From positions 7,202,517 to 7,266,516 of the forward strand of contig NC_087380.1 of assembly GCF_963675165.1 (NCBI RefSeq): DNA of 64,000 nt. Direction: 5' to 3'. Below are positions 1 through 10,830 of the stretch, piece by piece. A program made the position numbers and the translations under genes. The DNA comes from Halichondria panicea. Lineage: Eukaryota > Porifera > Demospongiae > Suberitida > Halichondriidae. The notes under the pieces were generated by a model. That model worked only from the letters and a program-made list of their open reading frames with translations, did no database searches and was not told where the DNA came from. The first letter of the stretch is position 1, and each line of letters begins with the position of its first letter.

Positions 1-298
1 TATATTTGTGGAGACAAACAAACACGACCATTGTTCCTAGTATATACAGTGTTTAGCCAAACAAAATGCTATATAGCGTAAATATTGACTATGACATGTG
101 ACATAGTGGCACAAGGAAATAGGTGAAAACATGACATAACACGCACATGTATATACAGACGAAGAATTAATCCGATTTATATTAGGACTTACTGAGTACT
201 GTAATTATATATATATAACACCATTAGAATGTGACCCAGACATTATACACCACTGCTAACAGCAGATCTGAGCACTAGGGGGTGGAGACTATACCTAC

Positions 299-393
299 CT
301 TGTCAATGTCGCCATGTAGAAGAGAAATCCTTCCCTTGAAATATAGAAACTGGACAGACTGTGTGTGTTGTGCGTGTGTGTGTGTGTGTGCGT

Positions 394-427
<34 letters not shown>

Positions 428-3400
428 GTGCGATAGTGTATCGTTTACACATACATGTGTAGGTGTTTAACAAAAGAGAGAGAAAAAAAACACTTCCTTT
501 CGCATGTTTCACTGCCAACACAAGCTATTCAGGTTACGTACATACGAGCTGCAATGACACCACTCTCCTGTCCTGTTTATCTTGTCATATGACCAGAAGC
601 TACATCCTTTTATTCCATCCTCCAGCAGATACCAATCATAGTCTACACAGTCTACGAGCTACTTTGGTAGTACTATTGAACTAAGGGTATTTTAGGTTCA
701 CGATATCATTACACCCCGGCCTTATGATCGACATATTATTAGCATTGAAGTATAAAAGTTGATTGAACAACTATTTGAGATTGAGGGGTTGGTAATGTTG
801 TCTAGCTGAGAAAACAAAGTGTTAGGAATGTTCTTAGTCAACAACTTGCAAACGATACAAAACCACAACATACAACAAGTGGTGAGGGGAGATTTAGCGT
901 TTGGAAGGGGGTGGTTGGTTTGCGGGAAGCAAAGGCAGTATCTAAACTGTCAATAAGAGTACATCTAAGCATGTCAAGTAGAGGTGAAGGTTGAGGTGGG
1001 GGGTCGATTATGTAATGGTTGCGTGTATGCATCATTCAAGTACAATGTAAGTACATGTACATGCATGAAAAAAGATTTAATACTGACATTGATTGAGGGA
1101 GTTACCTACATGTACAATGTACCTAAGATTTGCAAAGTCAGCTTGCTTACCATGCAGTAATTAATGGCTGGTGAAGTGGGGTATACACACACTAGCTGAC
1201 ACTAATAAAAGATTAATCCACTGAACCATGGCAAAGAAACAACTGTTACAGCATTATAGTGGTGATGAGCAATAGAGGCCAGGGTGCATGTCACTAATAA
1301 AAGATTACCGGTGCCTGTTCAGTGGATCAACTGTATTATATATTATATAATGATGATGAGTATAAGGGCCAGGGTGCATACACTGGACCTAAAGTACAAG
1401 TAGTGAAATAACAATTACTTGATGGACCCACCTTTGGGTATTTTTCCAGATGAGGGTTCAATAGTCCCTCAGCGTAGTCCGGGTCCACCTCACCCACTCC
1501 TGTGTGGTGTGTGGAGTGTGTGTAGGTGGTGTGGGCGTAGGGTGTGTGTGGGGGTGTTTTTACAATAATAGTAGTACACCAAGGTTTAAATTTTGCACAA
1601 GTGGGTGACAGAACATTTTAACAGTATTTTTTTTATATATGCAGTACATAACCATCACTACTCAATTGGAACTACAATAGGGATACAAAGGATAACTTGG
1701 TCTGCATTAATCTGTGGTGTGTTGGTATTGACGGCTCTCACACACACAACAATGAACAATTGAAAAAGTGGTCCAAATTTCTGTCTTAATTGCTCTCAAA
1801 TGGTTGTCACGATAGCCTTGGAAACACGCCCACACACACCACCGCAATGCTAGGAGACCCAACCACACACAGTAGGAGGTTCAACAAGCAATCAGAGAAA
1901 TAATCTCCAGCCACTCCATATATTATTGTTGAACTTGTTTACTATAAGGCCCTGGGGGGGAAACTGGCTCATGCAAAACGCACCTGCAGACAGCACACTA
2001 GTAGTAGCTAACAGCTGGGCATAAAACCACGATTTCAAGCAGACACTAGAATTTGGCAGAGTATGCAATTCAGTAGCCCACAAAGGCGCCCGTGGAATCA
2101 GACATTCCTAATATTAGAGCCCTGAGAAGTGACCTTCCCTTTAGCGCTCAAAGCATCCCCGTTATCCACAGGAATTTAGGTCATAATTGCCAGCACTTGC
2201 CCCACCACATGTGAGGATGCATGCACACAAACAGTTTTATTGTTATGACTATGCGGGGAAGAGCTACGTTATAAACTAAATCTAATTATAATTTTCTCAT
2301 TAGCAAAATTCGGTGGATTTTGGCCACCTGTATCAAGTGACTAACATTATGGTTTACGGGGAAAGGTCAACATGTACGGGGAAAGGTCAACATGTGCTTA
2401 CCACGACATGTACACGAGAAGTACATGTATAGACATAAATAAAGGAATCAGTACAAGTTAAATGAAATTAAAGAAACAACCGATACAAAACAATTAATTT
2501 AGACACAACAACTAATGAGTGAGTACAGACACACCATACGCCCACTCAATCAACACGACCGAGTCGCTCTCCAACTCAAGACAATGTAAAATTGAATTAA
2601 TCATTCCTAAATTGGAGCCAGTGTCAAAACTGAAGCAATTTAAAGGAGGGATATCTGAACACGCGGAAGAGCTTGTTATTAAACTAACATACACACATGT
2701 ACATGTCATATATACATGTACATGTACATGTGTGTACACCACATGTCACTTACAAATTTTCTATTTGGGTTTTATTTGCCCCAAGGGATTTGTGTACTGA
2801 ATATGGTATAATTAACACATAATAAATTGCACTTTTTAGTAGGATTTCTTAATTCCCAAGTAATTAATTTGGACAGTGTATTTCCCAGAGGGGAGCTGCA
2901 TTAGGGTATAGCTAGGTGGACATGACCTGCTACTACAGTGGATGTGGTGGGGGGCCAGCTGTGAGGTGTTGTTGATGCCCTCAGGCTTAGTCAGCCAGTG
3001 TCAGTACGAAGTTGCTGACATAATACAATACAGCTGTTGTTACAAATCCAAGCATACCCAATCACAATTATGCACAAATAAGCTCATTTTGACCTAAAAA
3101 TGGAATGAAAAACAAAAACAAAAATTAATTAGCAAAGCTGCAAACAAGTGTCACAGAGTAATAACTACTAGACTATAATTAAAAAACTGTTTTTCAATAA
3201 ACCACGCATGTACGTGCGGTGTTGATGTGTACAATATTTGACAGAATGTTTTAACTATTAAGATTTTTTAACAAACTCATTAGACTGGCATTTAGTGTCA
3301 TAGTCGGTGGCTTTTGTTTGCGCTAATCTGATATGCAAGCTTGTGTATGCAGTATCACAATGTCAATATTGTGGGATAGTCATCCACACTAATCAACCAC

Positions 3401-3951
3401 TTCCTGAGCTTCTCCACTGCACAAAATGATTTGGCCCACCCAGCCTAGTGGGTTTGACAACACACTTGTGTTGGGTGATTTTTCCTGAAGCTGTCAACAA
3501 CTGCCTAGATACATGTCAATATACGTGAAATATTTCAGATTTTTCTGGTACGTAATTGAACAATTACCTGGATACAATACAATGTGTACGTGATGATATG
3601 TACACACAGGTTTCGTCATTATGAGTTATGTTGTGTAGGTCACGTACATGCATTATACAAGAGTACACGTACACCCACTCACACTGTCTTGTGGCTATGC
3701 GGACAACCGTCCTTCCTTTCTCAGTATTATACCTACCCACATGATAAGACAAAGCTCAGGAACTCTGGTGTACAGTTTACTGTGTGTGGTTGACCCACTT
3801 AACCTTTGCTGTTTGCAGCTGTATCTATAGTACTAGTACGTACAAGACTCCCTCCCACTAATTCAAGAAATACATGTATGTACATGTAGGTAGAAGCCAT
3901 AGCACGCACACACACACACACATGCACACACACACAGCACACAGCACACAC

Positions 3952-4010
<59 letters not shown>

Positions 4011-7000
4011 CACTAGACTGTAGGAGACTGTAGTACATATGTATGTCATTATCAGAGCTAGCTAGCACAAACATGACTCTAATACAGAGCTAGCTAGTAC
4101 ACTGACAGCACATGCACACATGCCATGCAGGAATGCACCGGTTGATTGAGTTGATTGATTGGATAACGAGCAGAGACCAGTTGATTGATTGGATAACGAG
4201 TGGAGACCGTGCCACTATTGTTTCTCAATTAACATGGTATTGAGAGATGCATTCCTGAAATATTGGACGTTAATTACAGCCCATCTCGCTACTTAATACG
4301 ACACACGAAGTGAAGCCAGTAGCTAATCGAGTTAACCTAAGTGGACAATGCAAGCTGCACAAAAAGGCAGCGGTTGTTGAAATTCCACACCTGCAAACAC
4401 CTGCGCTGACAAATACAGTATTAGATAGTGGAAACCAGTTAGCCCATAGGTACCCACATTTTGTCACCCTTCTCTTAGACTAGACCTGCAGCTGTGGGTT
4501 AAAACTGTCAGACTTGTTTACTGCCCTGAGGCTGTGGTCCCGGGATGCTGGGTACATAACAAACATGTCTTTGCCAGTTAGTGTGAGTATTTGTGGGTTG
4601 CTAGGAAACCCTATATATACACCGTACACAGAACAGCACAGGGATATATACAATATAACTATGGCAACATACAGTTTATATAGCACTATAATAGTATTGA
4701 GTACATGTACAGTAAGGAACATCACAAAGAGAGCTAACTATGGGAAATATAGCATCAAAGTTGGGAGACTTAAACCTGAACAAAATTCCACACATTCCGT
4801 ATCTTACAAGATCCGAAAAATACCGTGTTTAGTGATACAAGCATGTGCCTATCAGTATGTATAATTATGTGGTATAGTGTTTACTGTGCCATGCATGCTA
4901 TGAGCCCTGAGGGCAAGGAGGAGCCTTACAGAGCTATAGGTTGCCTAGACAATAGCCCAAACTGTGATAACCAGCTGCCCATTTCTCAGAAAGTAGCCTT
5001 AAAAGTACAAAAGACGGACAAAAAAAATTTTCGCTTAATCATTGAAACCTTAGGAAATCAATAGCATGCAAATGCAATACTGTGAAAATTTCACAAAATT
5101 CCAAAATAGGTATGGGATCTTAAGATACTTGTGTATGATGCGTATATTGACAGGGTGTGTCTAGCTGTGATGTCATTGTTGAGCCTACTAATGGATGCTT
5201 AAAGAGATGCCTCACAGATGTCTTAAGCACGCTCGCACCGTGTAAGCATGTTAATCATCGGAACAGAAAGTAAATAGTGGACAGCGTAAAGGTCAATAGA
5301 ACCCAGCTACCCATCGGCTTGTTTATATATTCTCTGCTTGTTAGGGCTCCACTTTTAACCTTTCAGAACAATAGGGCCATGCAGGCAGCAAGTCAGACAC
5401 AATCTACCATACCTTCCTGGCTAATTAGTTAATTTCAGTTATAGTGAAAGATTGATATGACCCTCAACCAGTCTAGACAACAAGCCCTGTTCCTAGGAGA
5501 CTATCAACACACCGCTAACACAGCGGAGACACTAACGAAACACTAATCCATGAAAACATGACCTACATATAACCTACACATACGTCTATAAGTGTATACT
5601 AGAGAGTGCACTAAAAGCCCATACCAGCTACAACAAGTACAGAGTACAAAGTACAAAGTTCAGGATGCTATGGGGATGCTTACACACTGATCAAACTGCC
5701 CACACCTATTTCATCAGACACTGTTGGTACAGGCCTACCTTCATGATTAGCCTACTACCATGGAAATAAACTCAATTAAAGAACTGCAAGCTTTGATTGA
5801 TGCAATGATATCTTGTACTACAGAGGGTGTGCGTGTACCCTCCTCCCCCCACTACCCTGCACGTACGCTAGCTACAATAGCTAGGGAACGTGTAACAGAT
5901 ACATACAACACATTATGTAACGGGTAGAGGTTGATTCCTACGGGGAATTAGCGGAGGGGGGGGGGGGGGGGGAGGCAGACAGGAAATAAGTTGCTTTGAG
6001 ACCTAATTTGCAGCTCACTTGGAAGTTTGGGGTAAATGTAAACTACTTGAGATAAGTGAGTGTTAGTTTACATAAGAACTAGCTAGCTTTGATAAAGTGG
6101 TGTACTTGTGTAAATTTTACGTTTTTTGCACTTCACTGTTTGCCCCAAACTTCAAAGCGAGCTGTTAAGACCAGGCTTCACAACAAACTTTTCCTTCAAA
6201 CAGTGTCCACCATAAAATATTAGATTCATAGGGATATCGGCGCCCCCCCATTACTCAATGTATCCAAACAATTCAGGGACTGCTTGGTATACAAACACAC
6301 AAATAGAGACGGTTAGTATCGGCCAACACAAACCAACCAATGATATAGCTTCAAAATCTGACATCGATCAATAATAGCAAGAGTCCATAATAAAAGAGAG
6401 GAGTATCAAACAAAGTATTACCTTGCATCAGATGTATTCGGAAAGTAACGTGACTTCACTATAACATACAATCAAGATTAGCAAGTCCTAGCTAACGTTA
6501 TAGCAGCAGACAAAGTACTAGTCACACGAGACAACACTAACTAGCAGCTAGCAACAACTCAAGGAACAAACAATAAATCATATTACCTGTGGAGAAGGAC
6601 AGTGCTAGCTTGCAATCCACAACTCTCTCAAAATAAGATATTAAGATACTCATCCCCAACACTCATAACCCCCTGAACTCAGTTCTTCCGTAATGCACAC
6701 CTTAATAGTTTGGGACACAGACTTTTACTTCCAGCTCTCTATAGTAACACTATACAACAGTGGAATGATGAGGGGGAGATTACTTTTGTCCCAAATATCC
6801 AGAACATAATTATAATTATAATTTAATGACAGCTAAGTACTAAAGCATGCTCATAACTATAAGCATCACTGACCCTGGGTCCCAAACATCCAGAACTTGA
6901 ATGACAGCTATTAATAGTACAGTTGAGCCTCGGTTATCCGAATCCCGGTTATCCGAATCCTCGATTATCCGAATGCTAGAGCATAGTGCAATCTGAGCAT

Positions 7001-10000
7001 GCGCAGTAGGAAATTGCCCACGTGGCTGGCAAAAAGCCAGCTTTTGATTATCCGAATATTTCACTTACCCGAATGGGCCCGGGGACAAAGGTGTTCGGAT
7101 AACCGAGGCTCAACTGTATTACAAGCATGTTCATGCTCTCATTGGACTGCCTGCCCCTGTACTGACCTAGTGTGACTGTGAGCATTGTATGGTAGAAGAG
7201 GAGGAAGGCTGTGCAGATTGGAGCTAGAGGGGGATTCCCCCCTTCACCCTCCCCCCGTATGACACCCTGCCCTGTACTGACCTAGTGTGACAGTGAGCAT
7301 TGTATGGTAGAAGAGGAGGAAGGCTGTGCAGATTGGAGCTAGTTTATCCCCCCCCCCCCCCCTGTATGACACCCTGCCCTGTACTGACCTAGTGTGACTG
7401 TGAGCATGGTATGGTAGAAGAGGAGGAAGGCTGTGCAGATTGGAGCTAGTTTACCCCCCCCCCCCCCTGTATGACACCCTGCCCTGTACTGACCTAGTGT
7501 GACAGTGAGCATTGTATGGTAGAAGAGGAGGAAGGCTGTGCAGATTGGGGCTCTGAAGGTACCACTGGTTGCTCCTCTCTCCAGCTCTGTCATTCCCAAC
7601 TCTCTGTTGCCTGAGAAACCGACAAACTCGAGCACTTTGAGGATACGACCCGGTACGAGTGAGAGGAACTGTGTGTGGGGAGTGGGTGGTGTGTGGGTGG
7701 GAGGATGTGTATGGGGTGTGCTTGTGTGTACTATAGTTTATGTGGTAGCTGTAATAAATGTTAAGACCTGTACAGCTGACTTAGTGACACCGATTAACTG
7801 TACAATAGCAAGGAGAGTGAAAGCTATTCAATGTTAATTATTCCATTACTACTGTACATGCACTGACCAGGTTGAAACTGCCCATTCCCATTCTGACACC
7901 AGAGGTGAAGTTTGCCTCCAGGCTAATCTTCTCTGTCTCACATGTCTTGAGCCATTCGTACAGGTGTCTGCAGTATATGATGGGTAAAGATCGTTATTGA
8001 AACTAGTAAATAATGCACAACCAAAAATGCATTTTGTTGCATAGGTCACCCTTTACATTACACCCTTTACATTACACAAATGTAGATATCAATAAGAGCG
8101 TTTATAATGAACGACCCTTTACCACTGGAACACACTTGCACTACTTGTTACTTATTAGTTGGTGATCTTTACCAAATACTATAAACAGGTTAAATGTTGT
8201 GCACTTACTTGTAGAGAGAGTAGCATGATCGTATTCTGAACCCTCCCTTCACAAAACTCATCAGGCTTTCGTCCTGTAGGGGCAGGGAAAATGTTAAAGC
8301 CTCTAGTAACGTTAACTTTAAGATTGAATGCATATACATCAAGATGGTGTCTTAAAATCAGAAGTTAATTTTGCTGTTTTTGACAAAATACCATGGGTTA
8401 TAATTTATATAGCCCATAGACTTTTCCCAAAAATGGAAATTATGGCCCATTCCAGATTTGAGATTTGAGCGTACCATCTGAACAGGCTCCTGTAAGCTTT
8501 CATAAATCATGAAATCGTTGAATTTGGACCACCCACACACATGTACGACCACCCACACACTTGTACGACCACCCACACACATGTACGACCATCCACACAC
8601 TTGTACGACCACCCACACACCTGTACGAATGTGAGGAAAGACAGCAACAGGTTAGCCTCGGCATAGTAGATCTCAGCGTGTAGCTCTAGGGCGGAGAAGT
8701 TGTCCATACGAGAGTTACCGAACATCCAGTTAGAGAGAGAGCTCACGATCCCCACGTTTCTACGTTGACTGGGAGGGGGGGTTAAAAGTGCAAAGTTGAC
8801 ATCTGTATTGTACCGTATTACTAGAATGTTTTGCGAGCATCAAACATACGTGAACTTTAATCACTTTGCAAAACCTAAACTAGTACTGGTAATGACACAC
8901 GATCCTCCTTGCCAGAACGCAATAGTTAGATCACCAAGGGTCAAATTGTTCTACTGATTTGGCTCATTTCATTTGTGAAGATTGGTATAATATATACGGC
9001 ATATGAGACATACCACGGTTGTCACGATCGCCATACATGTACATGCACACAATATTGAGCACAAAGCCATAATGAGCATAATCATAGTGACAGAATTATA
9101 CAGAATATACAAATGAAGTGATGATTTGTTACTGATAGCTAACTCACGCGCTGCAAAGGGCGATGGTTTTGTTTAATTCTCCAGTTGCACTTTCAATGGT
9201 CTCCTACACACAAGAGCAGGTATTGTTATCACCTCGTGTATACACACACAATGACAAGCACTTCATCACAGCCAAGGGAAAAATACCAAGTTGACAATCA
9301 GTTTAACATGACATGTACATGTGCAGTGGAAACCCTAGAGCTATAAATTGTGGTCACCATACTTTCAACCAGGCAGGCCATTTCTTTATTACTATAGAGA
9401 GAGGTTTCACAGTGTAGAGTGATTACAAGGTGTTGTTGTTATATTACATACAGACCATAGGAACAATGTTGGCCCTATAGAGTGAGTACAAAGTTCAGAG
9501 TACAGTACAGTGCATCTAAGATGTACTTACTGCATCCATGCTGAACCCAGCCTTGAGGAACATGACACTACTGAAGGCCATGGAGTGATACATACAGGTG
9601 TCCGCCCTGAGGGGGGGGGAGGGAGGGTTGATATAATAATGATAATTATTATTGTAGCGGTAGCACTACGAACCTGACATGAATAATCTGATTCTCCACA
9701 TGCAAGAAGACTATTAATAATGGTCCAGCTGAAATATTCCTCATTACTGAGGCTGAAATGTCATGCAGCTAATAGGACAAGTACATTGCCCACACGATGA
9801 TATTGCCTGCCAAAAATAGCCCTTAATATACGGCCGGCCCAGCCTGACCTATCACCAAAGGAAGCTAGCTAGTAATGAAAGAAGATTTAACAGCTTCACC
9901 ACAAAATAGGAAATGGGTATTCTTGCAACGTTCCCATTTTCCATTAAAACAGGGGAACATACCGAGGTTTCAGCATCTGTATGGCCTCATTGAACATGTT

Positions 10001-10504
10001 CTTGTTCATCATGTCCATCGCCGTTTCTATGGCAATGATGCCGGAGGCAATATCCACCTCTCCACTGTTGTACGAAGAAATAAGAATTTTAATTTCCACT
10101 CTAGTATATCGTACTTCTTCTAAATATGGCGCCGCTTACATTTTTGAGACTAAGTGTATGCACAAGGAATGAATGAATTTAATGATGGGCGACATGTCCA
10201 GGTGGCCCTATTTAGAAGAAGTACGGTACTCATAAATTGATCATTAGTTTTCAACACCATACAACACCACGGTGAGACTGTTGTTACACGTACCTCTGTA
10301 GTGTAGGTGATGGCGTGTGTGAGGAGGGGGGCGTGGCTCCAGCCTCGGCATCATGAAACTGTACGAGAGTTATATATATATATTATATATATAGCGTATG
10401 TCAACACCCAGCTGTGTAAATACAAACGATTTATGCACATAACAATACAATACCTCTAATTCTTCATCAGAGACAGATTTTGCTTCACTCTCTGTGTCAG
10501 CCAT
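299..10504 (-). CDS. TTC39: TTC39-like tetratricopeptide repeat protein, 5' part (gene runs off left edge)
   Basis: Eleven exons can be joined in frame on the minus strand: 10454-10504, 10294-10358, 9963-10064, 9531-9606, 9148-9203, 8627-8768, 8209-8273, 7868-7967, 7494-7668, 1432-1499 and 299-358, giving about 320 residues from the start MADTESEAKS. All have GT-AG borders and matching phases. Family hallmarks seen in order are an EAIQMLKP helix near residue 70, ELHAEIYYAEANLLLSFLTF, then SFVKGGFRIRSCYSLYK, FTSGVRMGMGSFNL, LEFVGFSGNRE, FLLFYHTMLTVTLG, and HLEKYPKSVQFLYFKGRI. Family members run to about 570-600 residues, so roughly the last 250 residues lie left of the window. TTC39 proteins are TPR-like helical-repeat proteins whose molecular role is poorly known; TTC39B has been linked to lipid metabolism. 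Odd points: exon 9's 3' end is tandemly repeated, and a minisatellite starts at the exon 6 donor. Which paralogue (A, B or C) this matches cannot be told by eye. Confidence 0.88.
361..425. repeat. (TG)n microsatellite
   Basis: Alternating GT/GC dinucleotides directly upstream, in gene sense, of the TTC39 exon at 299-358. On the minus strand it supplies the CA-rich tract before the splice acceptor. Confidence 0.95.
3904..4010. repeat. (CA)n microsatellite
   Basis: More than 100 bases of CA dinucleotides with a few CACAG interruptions, inside the large TTC39 intron. The Cys/Val-rich ORFs across it are artefacts of the repeat. Confidence 0.95.
6007..6168. mobile_element. Short inverted-repeat element (MITE), family 1 copy A
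   Basis: The left arm begins TTGCAGCTCACTTGGAAG near 6008. The right arm near 6139-6166 is its imperfect reverse complement and ends in CAAAGCGAGCTG. About 160 bp, no ORF. The same arms recur at about 15722-15844 in AGL intron 1, so this is a dispersed family. Confidence 0.65.
6920..7116. mobile_element. pogo/Tigger-like MITE with TA target duplication
   Basis: Perfect 23-bp terminal inverted repeats (6920-6942 and 7094-7116) start CAGTTGAGCCTCGG and end with its complement. A TA dinucleotide flanks each side (6918-6919 and 7117-7118). The 197-bp element has no ORF. Termini starting CAGT with a TA target are typical of pogo/Tigger relatives of Tc1/mariner. Inside, a GGTTATCCGAATCC-type motif is repeated. 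It lies in the TTC39 intron about 380 bp beyond the exon 9 donor. Confidence 0.85.
7156..7560 (-). repeat. Four-copy tandem repeat of the 3' end of TTC39 exon 9 with its splice donor
   Basis: The donor motif (plus strand ACTGACCTAG) occurs at 7161, 7276, 7383 and 7488, so the period is 105-115 bp. Each unit carries, on the minus strand, the coding stretch PICTAFLLFYHTMLTVTLG and a GTCAGT donor. Units are separated by C/G homopolymers of variable length. The rightmost unit joins the rest of exon 9. The others could be read as extra coding cassettes or be inert copies. Reading through two units is open, but the glycine runs look non-protein-like. Confidence 0.85.
8296..8525. mobile_element. Long-arm palindromic repeat family 2, copy A
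   Basis: About 230 bp in a TTC39 intron. It contains the recurring blocks TTAACTTTAAGATTGAATG, GGTGTCTTAAAATCA, CCATTCCAGATTTGAG, and an end like AAGCTTTCATAAATCATGAA. The same blocks occur at 19829, 27335, 53811 and 56518. The two ends of the family are roughly reverse complements, best seen in the 53811 copy. Confidence 0.6.
8527..8626. repeat. 20-bp minisatellite touching the TTC39 exon 6 donor
   Basis: Five units of about 20 bp (GACCACCCACACAC followed by TTGTAC-like ends). The last unit carries the minus-strand GTACAG splice donor of the exon at 8627-8768, so exon and repeat abut. Confidence 0.9.
8811..8985. mobile_element. Degenerate MITE, family 3 copy A
   Basis: The left end TACCGTATTACTAGAATG followed by TTTTGCGAGCATCAAACA matches the termini of the elements at 31397 and 60311. 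The interior shares CTTGCCAGAACGCAATAG and GGTCAAATT in reverse orientation. The right terminus has decayed. Confidence 0.65.
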
Positions 10505-10830
10505 TCACAGAACTTGATGTCTAACAGTAGGAGAGGAAACAGCTTGTCGAGTCGGTAGCAACCAGGGCTAAAAGCGCTAGGGGTGCCAGGCAGGTTGTAA
10601 TTGTATTGTTTCCGAGACTGTACTTTGATACTGGTTTGCGCTAGTCTCGCGGGCCATACTCGAAAACTGGACCCGCGAGACTAGATCTAGCTTTGCATGG
10701 ACGCATTTATTTGTGAGTTAATTTGCGAGGTAGCGAACGCGTAACTGCACGAGAGCAATGCAGCTACGCCCATCTTTCTAGCATCTTTTGAGCCCCTCCC
10801 CTCTTTTTTTGACCAAGACAACCAACTGCA
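10505..10830. promoter_or_regulatory. Divergent promoter region TTC39 / Reeler-b561 with a 13-bp palindrome
   Basis: These 326 bp separate two oppositely transcribed start codons, so a shared promoter is likely (inference). At its centre lie perfect inverted arms, CTAGTCTCGCGGG at 10641-10653 and its complement at 10672-10684, around an 18-bp loop. The interval is richer in CpG than its surroundings. The arms could be a regulatory site or a tiny fold-back transposon. Confidence 0.5.

Larger units (their letters stand above)
1500..7125. other. Large TTC39 intron, no gene seen
   Basis: This AT-rich intron of about 6 kb separates TTC39 exon 9 from exon 10. I see no ORF with family character on either strand. 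It holds a long (CA)n run near 3904-4010, a perfect pair of 20-bp units near 2357-2396, a two-copy 28-bp repeat near 4150-4210, a G-run near 5957-5974, and the inverted-repeat elements listed separately. Confidence 0.7.

Noticed and set aside
1892..2083. Possible extra TTC39 exon in the long intron
   Set aside because: Exons 9 and 10 already join in phase with family continuity (TVTLG then VGEVDPDYAEGLL), and this ORF has no TPR-like pattern.
2512..2800. Overlapping ORFs near 2.5-2.8 kb on both strands
   Set aside because: Both cross an (ACATGT)-rich simple repeat and neither resembles a TTC39 exon or another known family.
3799..4074. Overlapping ORFs across 3.8-4.1 kb
   Set aside because: The central part is pure (CA)n and the ends have no family character; inside a TTC39 intron.
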